64,000 bases of DNA, taken from NCBI RefSeq assembly GCF_030052815.1, contig NW_026614695.1, forward strand, positions 2,154,252 to 2,218,251, read 5' to 3'. The position numbers and the translations under genes are program-made. Below are positions 1 to 12,168 of the stretch, one piece after another; the stretch's first letter is position 1; every line of letters begins with the position of its first letter. The notes under the pieces were generated by a model, which did no database searches, was not told where the DNA came from, and saw only the letters and a program-made list of their open reading frames with translations. Origin of the DNA: Hevea brasiliensis (lineage: Eukaryota > Streptophyta > Magnoliopsida > Malpighiales > Euphorbiaceae).

Positions 1-597
1 ATAGAAAGAGATCGGGAAATTAGAAAGGACTAGATGCAAAAGAAAATAGAGATCGAAATAACAATCCTAAGATCAGTCAGTCATAGTGAGAAGATCAGAA
101 AAGGGAAGGATGACCTATAGAGATCGGGGAACTCAGGGAGTTGAACAGATTCTAATCATGACCTTTAATTCATAAAAACTAGCTCCCTCCACCATCAGAT
201 CAGAGTCAGTTAAAGCATTACAGGCATGATTCAATCTTCACCACACATCTCATTTATAAGGACGTACTCCTAGCCATCAGATTCCAAACGGTTAAAGCAG
301 CCTAGTACATCTCAATTTATACCGTTGATTATAATTGTAAGGATGGATTTGAGGCTTTCGGATCAAAAAATAAATGACAGATTCGGTGCTTTTTATTTCC
401 AGTCCTTAGATCCATTTTGTAAGGCAAGACCCTTGACCGTTGGATTAAGGGGTGAAAGGACAGAATTTTCGAACGGAATCCCAATGCTCAATTTTGATTC
501 TCTTTAACTCCAAGACGTCGGATTATGTCCTTTTGAATCTAGGCCTTCCGTGTCCTCCTGCTGAAATCCTGGCCCTCTGTTTTGAGTACCTATCTCC

Positions 598-605
598 TAT
601 AAATA
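598..605 (+). promoter_or_regulatory. TATA box of the left-edge LTR
   Basis: TATAAATA in the context cctataaatacctgcatg. The same 18-base context occurs in element E on the minus strand at 55101-55120, apart from one base, so it is a conserved core promoter marking the U3/R boundary. Confidence 0.6.
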
Positions 606-929
606 CCTGCATGTAATGTTATGGAGGTAGCGGTGATTATTGAGGAAAAACCCTGGAATTTTGCTATAGCCCTATTTTTAATCGAAAACTCTCAAGGTTT
701 CTAGAGACTTTAGAAACAAGTTTTCTAAAGGATCTTACCATGAAAACAGTAGAGCTTGCAATCCATACTTTGGATAACCTCGCACAGTCTTGGGAATTCA
801 ATCACTGCTTCTTAAGAAAATCCCACTTCAATTGCTTACGACTCCTCAAAATCACCTTACTGTCTTAGTGTTAGTGGCGCTGGATACACAAAGACATCAG
901 TAGCAACTTACTCGTTGTTTCAGCCTTTT

Positions 930-941
930 TTACAGGTAAGT
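930..941 (+). other. Conserved 5' splice-donor-like site in LTR leader
   Basis: The sequence tacaggtaagtg is a strong match to the plant donor consensus AG|GTAAGT, 338 bp downstream of the TATA box. Element E has acaggtgagtg at the matching place (donor at 54697/54696, minus strand), 421 bp from its TATA. Surrounding sequence is diverged, so retention of the donor suggests function. No acceptor is visible because no internal domain is present. Confidence 0.45.
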
Positions 942-1499
942 GTTCGACTTATCATTCTCAAGTGTTCATGGCATAATTTGTCGCAGCAAATCTCCAGAAT
1001 AAGTTTACATCAAAACTGGACTTATTTCACTTTTTGCGAAGCCCACGAGTTTTACCTTTTATTTTTACGTTGTCTTTTAATTTCTTTACGTTATTTTGTG
1101 TAAAAAAGAGAATAATTTAGGATACTGACATTCTGTAAGTACCATAAGGAGTATGGATGGGAGAAAACAATGTGGAGATTCCCGATCAGGGTAAAATGAT
1201 TAGGAATAGTACGGATGAATTGGGAGTTTAGGTTACTCAGTCTAGCTCTAAAAAGAAATGAGATCGAGATTCGGGATCAAGTTTGGACAGGGAACTTCCA
1301 AAGTAAGATGTTTAGAAGGTTCAAAATGAGGAGTCGTAATAAGTTGAGGAAAGTTCGGTAAATAAATCATGAGATCGAAAACAAAAGTCCAGGATAACAT
1401 GAAAAGCAGGATGTGATATGAGCAATGTTCTCATATCTAATTGGGTCAAACGAGATCGGTCTCATGACCGTGACCTTTTAAAATTCATTTTGACAAATT

Positions 1500-1990
1500 A
1501 GAAGAGATCGGGAGAGAGTCCTTACCCCAGTCCTTTAAATAAAAAATCTAATATACACATTTTAAGAGATCAAGAAAGAGTCCTTACCCGAATCCTCTTA
1601 ACAAAATTCTAATATACACTATAAGAGATCGGGAGAGAGTCCTTACTCAAGTCTTCTTAACAAAATTCTAATATACACATTTTAAGAGATCGGGAGAGAG
1701 TCTTTGTTCGAGTCCTCTTAGCAAAATTCTAATAAATACTTTTTAAGAGATCGGGAGAGAGTCTTTACCCGAGTTCTCTTAACAAAAATTCTAATATACA
1801 CATTTTGAGAGGTTGGGAGAGAGTCCTTACTCGAATCCTCTTAGCAAAAATTCTAATATACACATTTTAAGATATCGAGAGAGAGTCTTTACCCAAATCC
1901 TCTCAGCCAAAATTCTAATAAAGATGTTTTAAGAAATTGGGAGAGAGTCCTTTCCTGAAATCTTTTCAATCAATATTTTAATGTTTAAAT
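1500..1990 (+). repeat. Tandem array, about 8 x 60 bp, in left-edge LTR
   Basis: Units start near 1504, 1565, 1624, 1685, 1746, 1807, 1870 and 1931. Each has agagatcgggagagagtcc, then a pyrimidine-rich block and an AT-rich tail (aattctaatatacacattt). Unit length is 59-63 bp. It lies in the same position of the LTR (after the splice donor) as the 12-copy array in element E, although the two monomers differ in sequence. Confidence 0.9.
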
Positions 1991-2496
1991 ACCGAGATAC
2001 CTAACATGTGAGCCGAGAACCTTCGTCATTCGTTATGGATTTTTAAGGACTCGAATAACATCTCTTCAAAATTAGAGTCCCAAATTCAAAACTAAAAAAT
2101 TAGATATGATACACAACAAATCAAACAAATAAAACACCAATTCACCGTGGGGACATCCTATGTACCCATGTTCTTGGGAAACCCAAAATGGTGAGATATT
2201 GAATGCTCCTTCTGTTAATAAAAGGACCGGCAACATGACTCCAAAACCCCCAAATTATTTATCATAAGTAATTAAAGAGCACATCGTTAAATTTGCTGAG
2301 CCTTGTTAAAAGATGAGGTGGGGTGCCTAACACCTTCCCCACCTGTGAACGGACTCCGAACCCAGAATCTCTATTTCGAAAGTGGTTTTTGTTTTCAGTA
2401 ATGGTTTCCTTTAATTTCTCTTAAAATCAAAGTGACGACTCCTCACTTTCTCCACTTCGATGAGAATCATTCGGCGATCGCAAAGTCCTTGCGACA

Positions 2497-4520
2497 ATAT
2501 GCATGTATTTTGTGTTTTATATTGTTTTTGTTCATAATCATTATAAGATTTTTTTTCAAGTCTAGAAATGTTTTTAATATATTTTTTGGGGTGTTTCCTA
2601 AACTTTTCTTTTTGGAATCATCTCAAAATCAATTTTCTAGAATTAGTTATGATTTTTCTAAGTTTGGAACCTAATTGAACCCATTTCTGCACAGACCCGC
2701 TTTTTTTTAATGTGTTTCTAAGGTTATTCTTAGTCAATTAATTTGATTCCTTTTTCTAAATTAAACCTTAATGTGTTAGCTTTCATGCCATATTTTTTAA
2801 TTTGAATTATCTCTTATATTTTAATATGCATAGTTATTTAACTTTTTGTGGTCAAATCTATTCTGTTTGTGAAAATTGTGTCTTGTTTGATATTTTTATG
2901 CATATCCATATTAGTTTTGATTAGTTTCTTTTTTCCATGACTAAATATTGCATGTTAGCTTTTCAGGTCATAAATTTTATTTTATTTTATTCTTTTGCTA
3001 TTTTTAGTATATTTTTCAATTTTACTATTCAAAATCAAGTTAATTGCATTTAGGTTGTCTTTTACCATTTTATTCGTACACTATATGAACTCAAATTACA
3101 TGTTTCTTTTTCCCATGTTTTAGTTTGACAATTTTAGAGTTATGTAATAATTTTTGTGGAATTTTTATGATTTATTTTCTATTTTTTTTAGTTTTTCCAT
3201 TATTTCTATCAAGATCTGGAAATTTCTAGATTTTTTTCATGTTTTGGTGGAATTAGGTCTCTTTGGTAGTTTTATCCATTATCTACGTTTTTTCTTAATT
3301 TTTGGTGTTATTACGTTGTTTAGACCTACTAGGATTAGATTTTAAAATTGGAGATAGACTGGACATTTAGTTTGGCCAAAATTCCTAATTAAAATCATAA
3401 TTTGAGTAGGTTTCTTTCAATTTTGAATTTTACATTTACTTTTATTATTTTTTGTTTTATTTAATTAATTTTTTATGTTTATTTAATAATTTATGTTTTA
3501 TATTATTTTGAGTAAATGCATGAAAAATGAGAATAAATAAGCCTAAGCCCAAATGGAGAAGCCCAAAACCAAATAACCGATGAAGAAGAGTAAATTGGAT
3601 CCTTCAATGGATTTAGCCCAATTCAAGATGGAATTCTAAGGCCTCTTGCCTGAGTTTAATGGGCTTAAGGCCTTGTAACAATTGTAGGTTAATTTATTTA
3701 ATTTTTATTTTTAGGAATGTAAAGGTCATTTTGAGGTTTTAATCTCTATTCTCCACCATCTTTCTTTAGTTTAGGACTTTATTTTTATTTTAATTATTTT
3801 AAATGTTTTTCAATAGACGTTTGGCATGTAATTGATCTTAGTAAATATACATATAGGGAAACATGGAAATTAATGGGTCTAAATACACAACTTAGAAAAT
3901 TTGACATGTTAGGACCCTCATGCATGTACTTTAGATTAAAATGCTTAGGATTCTTTCTTTTGTATGCTATGTAGGTAAAATGACTTGGCATTTAATTAAA
4001 CCAGTTAAATATACATTTAGGATAAGATGGTAAATAATGTAATTCTTTTAACTTAGAAACATCACATGATAGGACTTTTCTATGCGCATGTACATACATG
4101 TTATATCTTTGCATGGTTGTATTTAATTATGTGTAATCTTAGCTTGCACAAATATATGATTATGGAATTTAATAAAAAAAAATTCAATAAGATACACTTT
4201 ATGAATCAATAGTATAGGCTGGCCCTTGTACTAAGGTAAGCCTAGGCAGAGAGGATGCATAAAACCTTCCCTTTCTCATATTCATTATCCCGAACTTAGT
4301 CCATTGGACTCATGGTAAAAGAAGGGTATTGGACTTCTACAAGAGGCAAGTTGCCACACACGTCCCTTCTATGATTTTGTCCTGATTAGTACCCAGGTAG
4401 TGATTTTTTTCTTTCGCCTTAGTGTCATTAATATCCAAGTATCTAGTGTTATAGGAAGACAATGCTAAACTAGATCCCACAACATTATCAGTTTTGGACT
4501 TATTTGGTTTTTTTTACAAG
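2497..4520. other. Degenerate AT-rich repeat, no gene
   Basis: No supportable coding region. The stretch is T-rich on the plus strand with long poly-T tracts. About 3795-3990 and 3990-4165 are a diverged tandem duplication of ~195 bp (both start near ttggcat, carry taaatatacatwtagg and acttagaaa, and end near a catgcatgtac or gcgcatgtacat motif). Around 4240-4400 the phrase gatgcataaaaccttccct resembles the U5 tail of the left-edge LTR, so this is probably an old, decayed LTR-retroelement segment. Confidence 0.45.
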
Positions 4521-5079
4521 TAAATATCACACTTTTTCACTCAATTTTATGAATGTTTTTATAAAAGTCATTGAACTTTAATTTTTTTTTTTTTAATAAA
4601 ACTCACTAAACTTTAATTTGATTTCATAAAAGTTACTATGATTAAAAAACTAAAAGCTTTCAGGTTAACCTGTTAACCTGCTAACTATTTTACAAAAAAC
4701 ATTACTTTATTTTATTAGTTTCTTAAAAAAAAAAAGAAAATAAGATATATAAAACTCATCCAGCCACCCATCACTGTTAAACTCCTCCCATTTTTTCATT
4801 TCTTCCCCATCAACAACCACTAGTGCATCCAGCTACCCCTCACCATCAAACCTCTTCTCTTTTTTCATTTCTTCCCTATTAACAATCACTAGTTAGGCAA
4901 TTTTACTTGTAAAATAGTTAACAAGTCAACAGGTTAATCTGAAAAATTTTTAATTTCTGATTACAATGACTTTTGTGAAATCAAATTGAAATTCAGTGAA
5001 TTTTATGAAAAAAAATATTAAAGTTTAATGACTTTTATAAAAATATTCATAAAATTCAATTACTGTACATGATACTTAG
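4521..5079. mobile_element. Foldback MITE with ~170-bp inverted repeats
   Basis: The first ~170 bp and the reverse complement of the last ~170 bp align along their length. Shared blocks include caattttatgaat, tttttataaaagtcatt, aactttaat, caatttgatttca and taacctgtt followed by ttaactattttac. The outer ends read taaatatca and, inverted, taagtatca. The centre (4757-4894) is a separate tandem duplication. There is no coding capacity. I could not settle the target duplication, so the superfamily is left open. Confidence 0.8.
4757..4894. repeat. 69-bp tandem duplication in the MITE centre
   Basis: Two units at 4757-4825 and 4826-4894. Both begin catccagc, contain ttttttcatttcttccc, and end aacaatcactag or aacaaccactag. 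They sit exactly between the two inverted-repeat arms. Confidence 0.8.
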
Positions 5080-5624
5080 CATTTATTTTTATTAGTAATT
5101 TAGGCTTTATTATTATTTTTTTGAATTTAAGGACTATTGAAGTATTGCTTTTTTTTTCTTACCGAATACTATTGAAGTATTTCAAGGGGCTTAAAAGTAG
5201 ATTTGCTAATGATTATTATATTTTGAAGGGTACTAATATACAATTAACAGAGAATTGCAGCGAACATCCAGGAAACCTAGCTATGGTAGCTGTGAAGATG
5301 AACTAGGACTATGCACGGGCAAATTACCTAGAGGGAGTAAGTGAAAAGAAAAATTACCAAAAGAGGGTGACCTATAAGTTATTTACTAAAAAGGGGTGAG
5401 AATTACTAAGTTGGCTGAGAGAGAGAGGTAGACTCCACTATAGGTAGCGTTTAGGTGTTAAAAAAGACTAAAAAAATCTCTGAGGACTGAAATGAAAAAA
5501 AAATAATTAAAAATAAATTTGTTAGGCAGACGCTACCTAGGGTAGAGACCAATTGCTACAAGGACTGACTTGTAATTTCGTGGACTAAAATGTAAAAAAA
5601 AAAATTAATGCGGGCAGATAGCAG

Positions 5625-7733
5625 TGTTAGTAGTATGCCCTAGAGCATATCATTTAGTATGTATCTTATAAATATTTTATTAATAAAAGGCAATTTCACT
5701 TTTCCATTTACATAATGTATTTATGTGTAATAGAAAAGGTCCATTGATATTTTGTTAGAAATTTTATTCTTAAGTTGTTAAGAATATGAGTGACAGTATT
5801 TCTTGCACAAAGTATTATAAATTGGTTCACAATCGAGGATACTTCACACAGGACATGACTTATCCAGAAAGATTGCATTCATGTTTGTTCCCAAGGTATT
5901 TATATGAGATATAAATAAGATGGAATGGTGAGTCTCATGCCATATAACAAACATAATAGGCACTTATGCACGATAAGTAGGCCGAACCAATGACGCATAT
6001 GACAAGCACATAGAGTTTACTCTTGTCAATGCATTGTCATATGTCATATCAGTGCATATAATCTTTAGACCTGGGATAACACAATTATCTTGTATATAGA
6101 TGGTTTGAGTTTGATACTGCTTTCATACTTGTACTTTGTATGGGTATATGGGCATGTATTGGCTCGTACTAGTTATATATGGAGATAGGTGTTGATTAAG
6201 ATGGAATCTATTACCCTAAGTAAATAGGGATAAACTCCTATGTTCATTTAATTGTTCTTGATGTTTCAAGTTCCTGGCCAGGACAGAGAGATTTAGTCAG
6301 AAAAGAGTTTCTGATAAGAAAATCTAATTAATCAAGAACTGGAATTAAAAAAGAACATAATATTCATAGCAAATAGGGTTTGACATAAATTATGACTCCA
6401 GCTCGAATTGGGATTTTGTAATAGAGAGATTCTAATGCATGGTAACATATGATTATGGGTTCATTTAAGGTATTCCTTGTTACTGATTGGGTGGCCATGA
6501 CACGCTATGCTAGGTGTCAACCATGGTCTATGAGATGCCTAAAATGATTTAGAAAAATCATTTATGGTAAGAAAGAGTTCTGATGATATTAAGAGTTAAC
6601 ATCATATCTCATTGTCAATTAGTGATGAGTCTAGTGAGTCACACACATACACAAGTTAATCACCAAGTAAAATGTAATTTAATTGATTAATTAAAGAGTT
6701 TAAGTGGTTAATTAAATAGGTTTGGTTTGCAATGAGATTGCAAAGTCCCTAGCATGGCTTGAAACCAAATATAGGTTATTGGATGTATAATATAAATTAA
6801 ATTTATATTTAAAGTATTTAAATATGAATTTAATTGTGAGAAATTAATTAATAGAGATTAATTAATTTATATTTGATATAAATTGATTAGAAGAGGAGAA
6901 ATAATGATTTTGGGTTGAGAACTCAAAATTACAACATAAGGGTAATTTGATCATTTCACATGGTGACATGTGGCACCATGAGATGGTGACATATGGCATC
7001 ATATAAGTTTGCCATTTCTCTTCCTATCATGCAAGGTGATCAAAGTCAATATTAAGTCTAGCTTTGACACTTGGCTTAATGTGATTAAGTCAAGTAAAAA
7101 TAAGATGCAATGTGGTGGTGACATATGGCAAAGGGTTTAAGTGATTGCTTGACCTAATTATAAAAGGGAAAAGAAAAGAAAAAACAAATAACATTCTCTC
7201 TAGCCTCTCAAAGGTGGCGGCACCTTTTCTCTCCCTCTCCTCTTCTTGCTTTCTCATAAATTCAAAGAGAATAACCCAAATTCCTTTGAATTAAAATTGC
7301 TTGAAATTATTTTTGGTGTCCTATACACACATACAACCTCTCTAAAGGCAAAAACCCAAATTATAATTGGTTGGTAAGGATTGAAAAGCAAAGATGGGGG
7401 CTGCCCATTGGTGATCTTGGTGTGGACAAGCGATACGAACAACACTTGGGGTCCTAAGTGCTTCTTAAAGGTGCCAATTACATCCATAGTGCATCAAAGA
7501 GGTTATTGCTCAAACTCCTCTTTTAAACTAGGGTTTAAATAAATTAATTTGTTGATTCACAATCTTGAATGGCAAACATAGATCCTAATACATATTAAAA
7601 GTGTTTTAATATGCAATTGAGCATTGAAATTAATTAGGCACATAAAAGATGTGGCATGATGCATGAAACCTTATAAGAAAATTTTTGAAATTCAATGCTC
7701 CAATGAACTAATCACCATGCTTCCGCTCTTATA
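5625..7733 (+). repeat. 5' LTR of Copia element 1
   Basis: Begins TGTTAGTAGTATGCCC and ends cttccgctcttata, i.e. TG...TA rather than TG...CA; the end is fixed by the AGCAG duplication. It matches the 3' LTR at 26785-32014 and, inverted, the LTR of Copia element 2. The ORFs inside it, including the one at 7254-7487, are not genes. Confidence 0.92.
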
Positions 7734-7734
7734 A

Positions 7735-7750
7735 TTGGTATCAGAGCCAC
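7735..7750 (+). other. Primer-binding site, initiator tRNA-Met type
   Basis: ttggtatcagagccac starts two bases after the 5' LTR. It is the usual plant retrotransposon complement to the tRNA-Met 3' end. Confidence 0.85.
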
Positions 7751-9296
7751 TATATTTGCCATTAGGATTGTTTATTGAGGTGTGATTGGATTAAATTTTG
7801 ATTAATTCAAAGCTGTTTGGTGCCACCATGGTGGCAGCATCAATGAGATTGTGCTCATATGTGTGGCGGCTTGATTGTGAATCACACCCTAAGGGTGTGT
7901 TTTGGTTTTGGGCTTGGGTTTTGGGCTTCTTTATGCAATTGTTGTATATCTTAAGGCCCATAATTAGGCCCATACCTAATTAAATTGTTTAATTAAGAAT
8001 TTTAATCACACAATTAATTTTTGAAAATTGTTTTCAAGGTATTAAATTTAGAAAGGATTTCTAAATTTAAATTTGTTTGAATGAGATTCAAATCTGAATT
8101 TTTTTGTTGAATATGTGATATTCAATTTAATTTTTTAGTATGTATGTTTTATTTAATTGTTAAATTTTAATATGCATGATAGATTATTATGGACAATAAA
8201 AGACTAATATGATTCGATTTATTTCTTTTATTTTCTTTGGGTTGTAAAATAATTAATTTTATTTTAGTGGCATGTATTATAAATGTTGTAATAATTTTGG
8301 GTTGTAATTTCATTTATTTGAGGACTTTAAAGACCATGATCTTGAAAATTCGCCTACGTATACCAAGGATTACAATGTAATTAGATTGCAAGAAGATCAA
8401 GGAGGTCAAGAGCATTGGTGGGACCAGTGGGAGAAATTCAAGATCAAGTGTTGATTATGTACTCCTTCAGCAACTCTTGTAAAATGAATGAATGAAATAC
8501 ACCTAGGAATTCCCTGATTTCAATTCTTGGTGGCTCAAAATTGAATCCCTTAGAAAGTCCATGATCATACCATATTATTTGTTTATCCATATATGCATGA
8601 GATGTATGTGTATGGGAATGTATGCAAGTATACGATATATGCATGCTAATTGAATAATGTGCAAAGTGAGACCATAATAGTAATTAAGCCTACCACTAAA
8701 TCTTCCAAACAAATGATTAAGTTGGAAATGGTATAATTAAAGTAATTATATCATGGGCCCTCCATTGAGGCAATTATTTTAATAAATTTTAAATACTTGC
8801 ATATGATGCATTTAATTTAAGAGATTTTCTTAAGAATAATTGTTAAGCATGAAATGTTGTAAATATGCAAATAGTTGATGGCCTATAATGGATGTGCCTG
8901 AGGACATTAAAATTATTTGCATGTTTACTGGCTTAATGGGATGAACTTAACTAATGCAAGATAAATCAATAATGGATGTGCCTAAGATTTGAGCATTAGG
9001 GGCTAGATAAATTATTGAACCTCACATGAGATGTGATGGGCAAGGAGCTGCTCACTTATAATTTATTGTAATTCCAATAATGGATGTGCTTGAGGATGAT
9101 CAATAAGACTATAAGAATTCAATCAACCACTAGAAATCCATCCAACTAAGATTTCCATTTCCTACTTTGGAAGTGTAGGATTTGCCAAGTTAGTGGGAGG
9201 ACCAATTTGCTTAAAAGACCATAATCATTTTGGTTAATTACTTGATACATCTACTAATTAATCTAGTTATTTTCTGTAGTTATTCTTCTGATAATA
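7751..9296 (+). other. Untranslated leader of Copia element 1
   Basis: About 1.55 kb between the primer site and gag with no supportable protein. Positions 8060-8110 carry one or two copies of the gattcaaatctgaat motif that is expanded into a long array in Copia element 2. The phrase taatggatgtgcctgagga recurs in varied form near 8887, 8971 and 9077. The short ORF at 7798-7983 overlaps the end of the leader start and has no family resemblance. Confidence 0.75.
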
Positions 9297-10157
9297 ATGA
9301 GCACACAACAACCACCATCATCCAATATACTTGCGAGCATACTTGATCACAAGTTGATGGGACCTAATCTTTCTGATTGGCTAAGAAATTTAAAACTTGT
9401 CCTGAACCTAAAATGTATTGGATATGTTCTAGACTCAAAGGTTCCTGGTCCCTTACCTCCAGAGGCCACTCAAGAGGAGTATGACACTTTGGACAAGTGG
9501 AAGGAGCATGATATCAGAGCCAAATGTTACATGCTTGCTTCTATGAGTAATGAGTTTCAGAAGCAACATGAAAACATGCAGAGTGCAAGTGAGATCCTCC
9601 TTCACCTACAAGAGTTGTATGGTGAGCATAGCAGGAATGCTAGGTATGAGATATCTAGGCAGCTATTTCGAATGAGGATGTCTAAGGGACAGAATGTTGG
9701 GGATCATGTCCACAAGATGATTCGGCTTATAGAGCAGCTGGAACATCTTGACTTTAACATGGATTTCCAACTGCAGGCGGATTTGATCCTTCAGTCCCTA
9801 CCTGAGTCATTTAGGAATTTTGTGACAAATTTTCATATGACTAAGCAGGAATACACCTTGGCTAGTTTACTTAACATACTGGTTATTGCCCAAAAGAATT
9901 TGCCGAGCAATAAAGGAAAAGAGGTAGCTTTGATTACATCTTCTTCTGCTGGAAAGTCCAACAAGAAGAAGGGCAATAAGAAAAAGAAACCTCGGGTTCC
10001 TGGACCTTCCAAGAAGATAGCCAAACAGTAAGTGAAGACCAAAGCTGATGGAGGCAAAGGAAAGTGTTTCCACTGCCAGAAGGATGGGCACTGAAAAAGG
10101 AACTGCCCAGAGTATCTTACTTCTCTGAAGGACAAGAAGGACACACCTTCAGAAGGT
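9297..10157 (+). pseudogene. gag: Copia element 1 gag (broken)
   Basis: The capsid-like protein starts MSTQQPPSSNILASIL. It has the Copia gag core (GPNLSDWLRNLK, then ARYEISRQLF, FNMDFQLQADLILQSLP) and a basic KKKGNKKKKP stretch. An in-frame stop follows IAKQ (10029-10031). Reading on in the same frame gives the zinc knuckle CFHCQKDGH from 10065, but a second stop (TGA) falls directly after the histidine. Copia element 2 has CGA there, so this is a C-to-T change. The full protein would be about 290 residues. It encodes the particle protein that would package element RNA; as it stands it lacks the nucleic-acid-binding knuckle. Confidence 0.92.
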
Positions 10158-10748
10158 ATGTCTATATCTTGTTATTTAGATGCTGATGATGCTCATAGTT
10201 CATCTACAGCTTGGGTTTTAGATATTGGTGCCAGTTCTCACATTTCTTATGATATGCAGGAACTAGCAAACAGTAGCAGCTTGCATGCTCGAGATTTTAG
10301 ACTCCTGATTGGCGATGGCTCAATTGTTGAAGCTTTAGCCATAGGATCTAAATCTTTTTATATGTGTGGATATGTTTTGTGTTTAAATAATATATTGTAT
10401 GTACCTGATGCTTTTAAGAACATCATTTCAATATCTAGTTTGACTAGAAATGGTTATGAATTTCAATTCACAGATGATGTTTGCAATATTTATTTTGAAA
10501 ATAAATATGTTGGCTCGGGTTATATGCATGATGGTCTTTATTATTTGGATAATAATGATAAATACAAATTGAATGCAAGCAATCTAAATGAATGTAATGC
10601 CATGATGAAAATCAACTCTAGTTCAAAATATATTTGGCACTTAAGATTAGGCCATGTTGCAGAAGATATGATTGCAAAGCTGGAGAAAATGGGGATTTTA
10701 TCCTCATTAGGTTCTGAACCTAATCCAACTTATGAATCCTACCTTTAG
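10158..10748 (+). pseudogene. pol: Copia element 1 protease and pre-integrase region
   Basis: The aspartic protease motif reads WVLDIGASSHIS. The catalytic triad is D-I-G instead of D-T-G (element 2 has D-T-G), a Thr-to-Ile change from C to T. Downstream are the LYVPDAFKNIISISSL block and the GAG-pre-integrase segment with WHLRLGH. The frame ends at a TAG (10746) where element 2 has CAG (Q). The protein would release gag and pol products from the polyprotein; the active-site change alone should inactivate it. Confidence 0.9.
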
Positions 10749-10754
10749 GGCAAA

Positions 10755-11525
10755 ATGACTAGATCACCCTTTGTTGGACAAGGACTAAGAGCTGAAAATA
10801 TTTTGGAGCTAATACATAGTGATGTATGTGGTCCATTTAAGGAAATGGCTAGAGGCGGTTTTCATTACTTTATTACTTTTATTGATGATAAATCAAGGTT
10901 TGGGTATTTGTATTTGATGAAATACAAACATGAATCCTTTGAAAAGTTCAAAGAATTTAAATCTGAAGTAGATAATTAAATAGGAAAAAGTATTAAAACT
11001 CTTCGATCAAATCGTGGAGGTGAATACTTAAGTACTGAATTTGATGAATACTTAAAAAAACATGGCATTGTTTCCCAGCTGACTCCTCTAGGAGCACCAC
11101 TACAGCTGAATGGTGTATCTGAAAGGAGAAATCGTAGCCAATTAGATATGGTACCCAGTATGATGAGCTATACTAACATGTCAATCTTCTTTTGGGGATT
11201 TACATTAGAATCAGTTTTGCATATTCTGAATAGGATTCCATCAAAATCAGTTTCTTCCACACCTTATGAGATATGGCATGGAAGAAAACTGAGTCTTAAG
11301 CATGTTAAGATTTGGGGTTGTCCAGCTTATATAAAAAAGCTGAACACTGATAAATTAGAAACCAGATTAGAAAAAGGTCGATTTGTTGGATATCCAAAAG
11401 AAAGTTTTGGATATTATTTTTATTTGCCTACATCACAAAAGGTTATGGTAAGCAGAGATGTCATATTTCTTGAACAACAGTTTATTCAAGAAGGAGGCAA
11501 AGGAAGACAAATAGAGTTAGAATAG
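10755..11525 (+). pseudogene. pol: Copia element 1 integrase (broken)
   Basis: The rve integrase core shows its acidic residues in IHSDVCGPF and FIDDKSRFGYLY and the glutamate in NGVSERRN, followed by the Copia C-terminal block TPYEIWHGRK...HVKIWGCPAY. A TAA at 10977 replaces a CAA present in element 2. The stretch 10980-11147 continues the domain in a shifted context (LTPLGAPLQLNG has an extra residue and a local shift). A further TAG is at 11523. The enzyme would join element cDNA to the chromosome. Confidence 0.9.
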
Positions 11526-11552
11526 GAGAATTCTGACTAACCAATAGATCAA

Positions 11553-12156
11553 ATGGACATAGATCCATCTAGTCAACCTACATCTATTGATGAAACATCT
11601 ACAGTAATTCCTTGCACATCAACCAGGATATCTCACCCACTAGTGAGATATGGTTTTTTTCATGAAGATGAACAAGAGTTGTTTACTCATGAAGAAGTAG
11701 ATCATAGAGATGATCCACTCACCTATGAAGAAGCTATATCAGATATAGACTCTTCAAAATGGATTAAAGCTATGAAATCTAAAATTGATTCCATGTATAA
11801 GAACCAAGTTTGGGACCTTGTTGACCCACCTGAAGGTATTTGTACCTATAGGGAATAAATGGGTTTTCAAGAAGAAAATTAGTTTTGATGGAAAGGTTGA
11901 GACCTATAAAGCAAGGCTAGTAGCGAAAGGGTTTCACCAAAGGCAAGGAATCGACTATGAGGAGACTTTCTTGCCTGTTGTCATGCTTAAATCAATTAGG
12001 ATTCTATTAGCAATAGCTGCATACTATGATTATGAGATTTGGCAGATGGATATCAAAACAGCTTTTCTCAATGAATACATTGAAGAAAACATTTTCATAG
12101 AACAACCTAAGAGTTTTGAATCCCAAGATAGTTACAAGGTGTGCAAGCTAAAGTGA
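11553..12156 (+). pseudogene. pol: Copia element 1 reverse transcriptase, N-terminal half
   Basis: Contains the linker (DPLTYEEAISDIDSSKWIKAM), then a one-base insertion near 11840 (atttgtacc against attgtacc in element 2) that moves the frame. The RT continues in the other frame with KWVFKKK, YKARLVAKGF, GIDYEETF and IWQMDIKTAFLN. The frame ends in TGA at 12154-12156 where element 2 has CGA before SIYGLKQ. Confidence 0.9.
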
Positions 12157-12168
12157 TCCATTTATGGG

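Larger units (their letters stand above)
1..2496 (+). mobile_element. Tat-like Ty3/Gypsy LTR, 3' portion, cut by window edge
   Basis: The right end reads CCTTGCGACA and is the reverse complement of the left end of element E (TGTCGCAAGG at 52983), so both are ends of the same LTR type. Order along the strand: GATCGG-rich U3 segment, TATA box at 598-605, a splice-donor-like site at 935/936, a ~60-bp tandem array at 1500-1990, then the U5 tail with the family-typical phrase ggggtgcctaacaccttcc near 2322. No primer-binding site follows 2496, so this is probably a 3' or solo LTR. Its left end and target duplication lie outside the window. Assignment to the Tat lineage is by resemblance (long LTR with tandem repeats) and is not proven; no coding region is attached. 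Confidence 0.72.

Noticed and set aside
7798..7983. 61-codon frame with ATG after the Copia primer site
   Set aside because: Lies in the untranslated leader; no equivalent intact frame in Copia 2.
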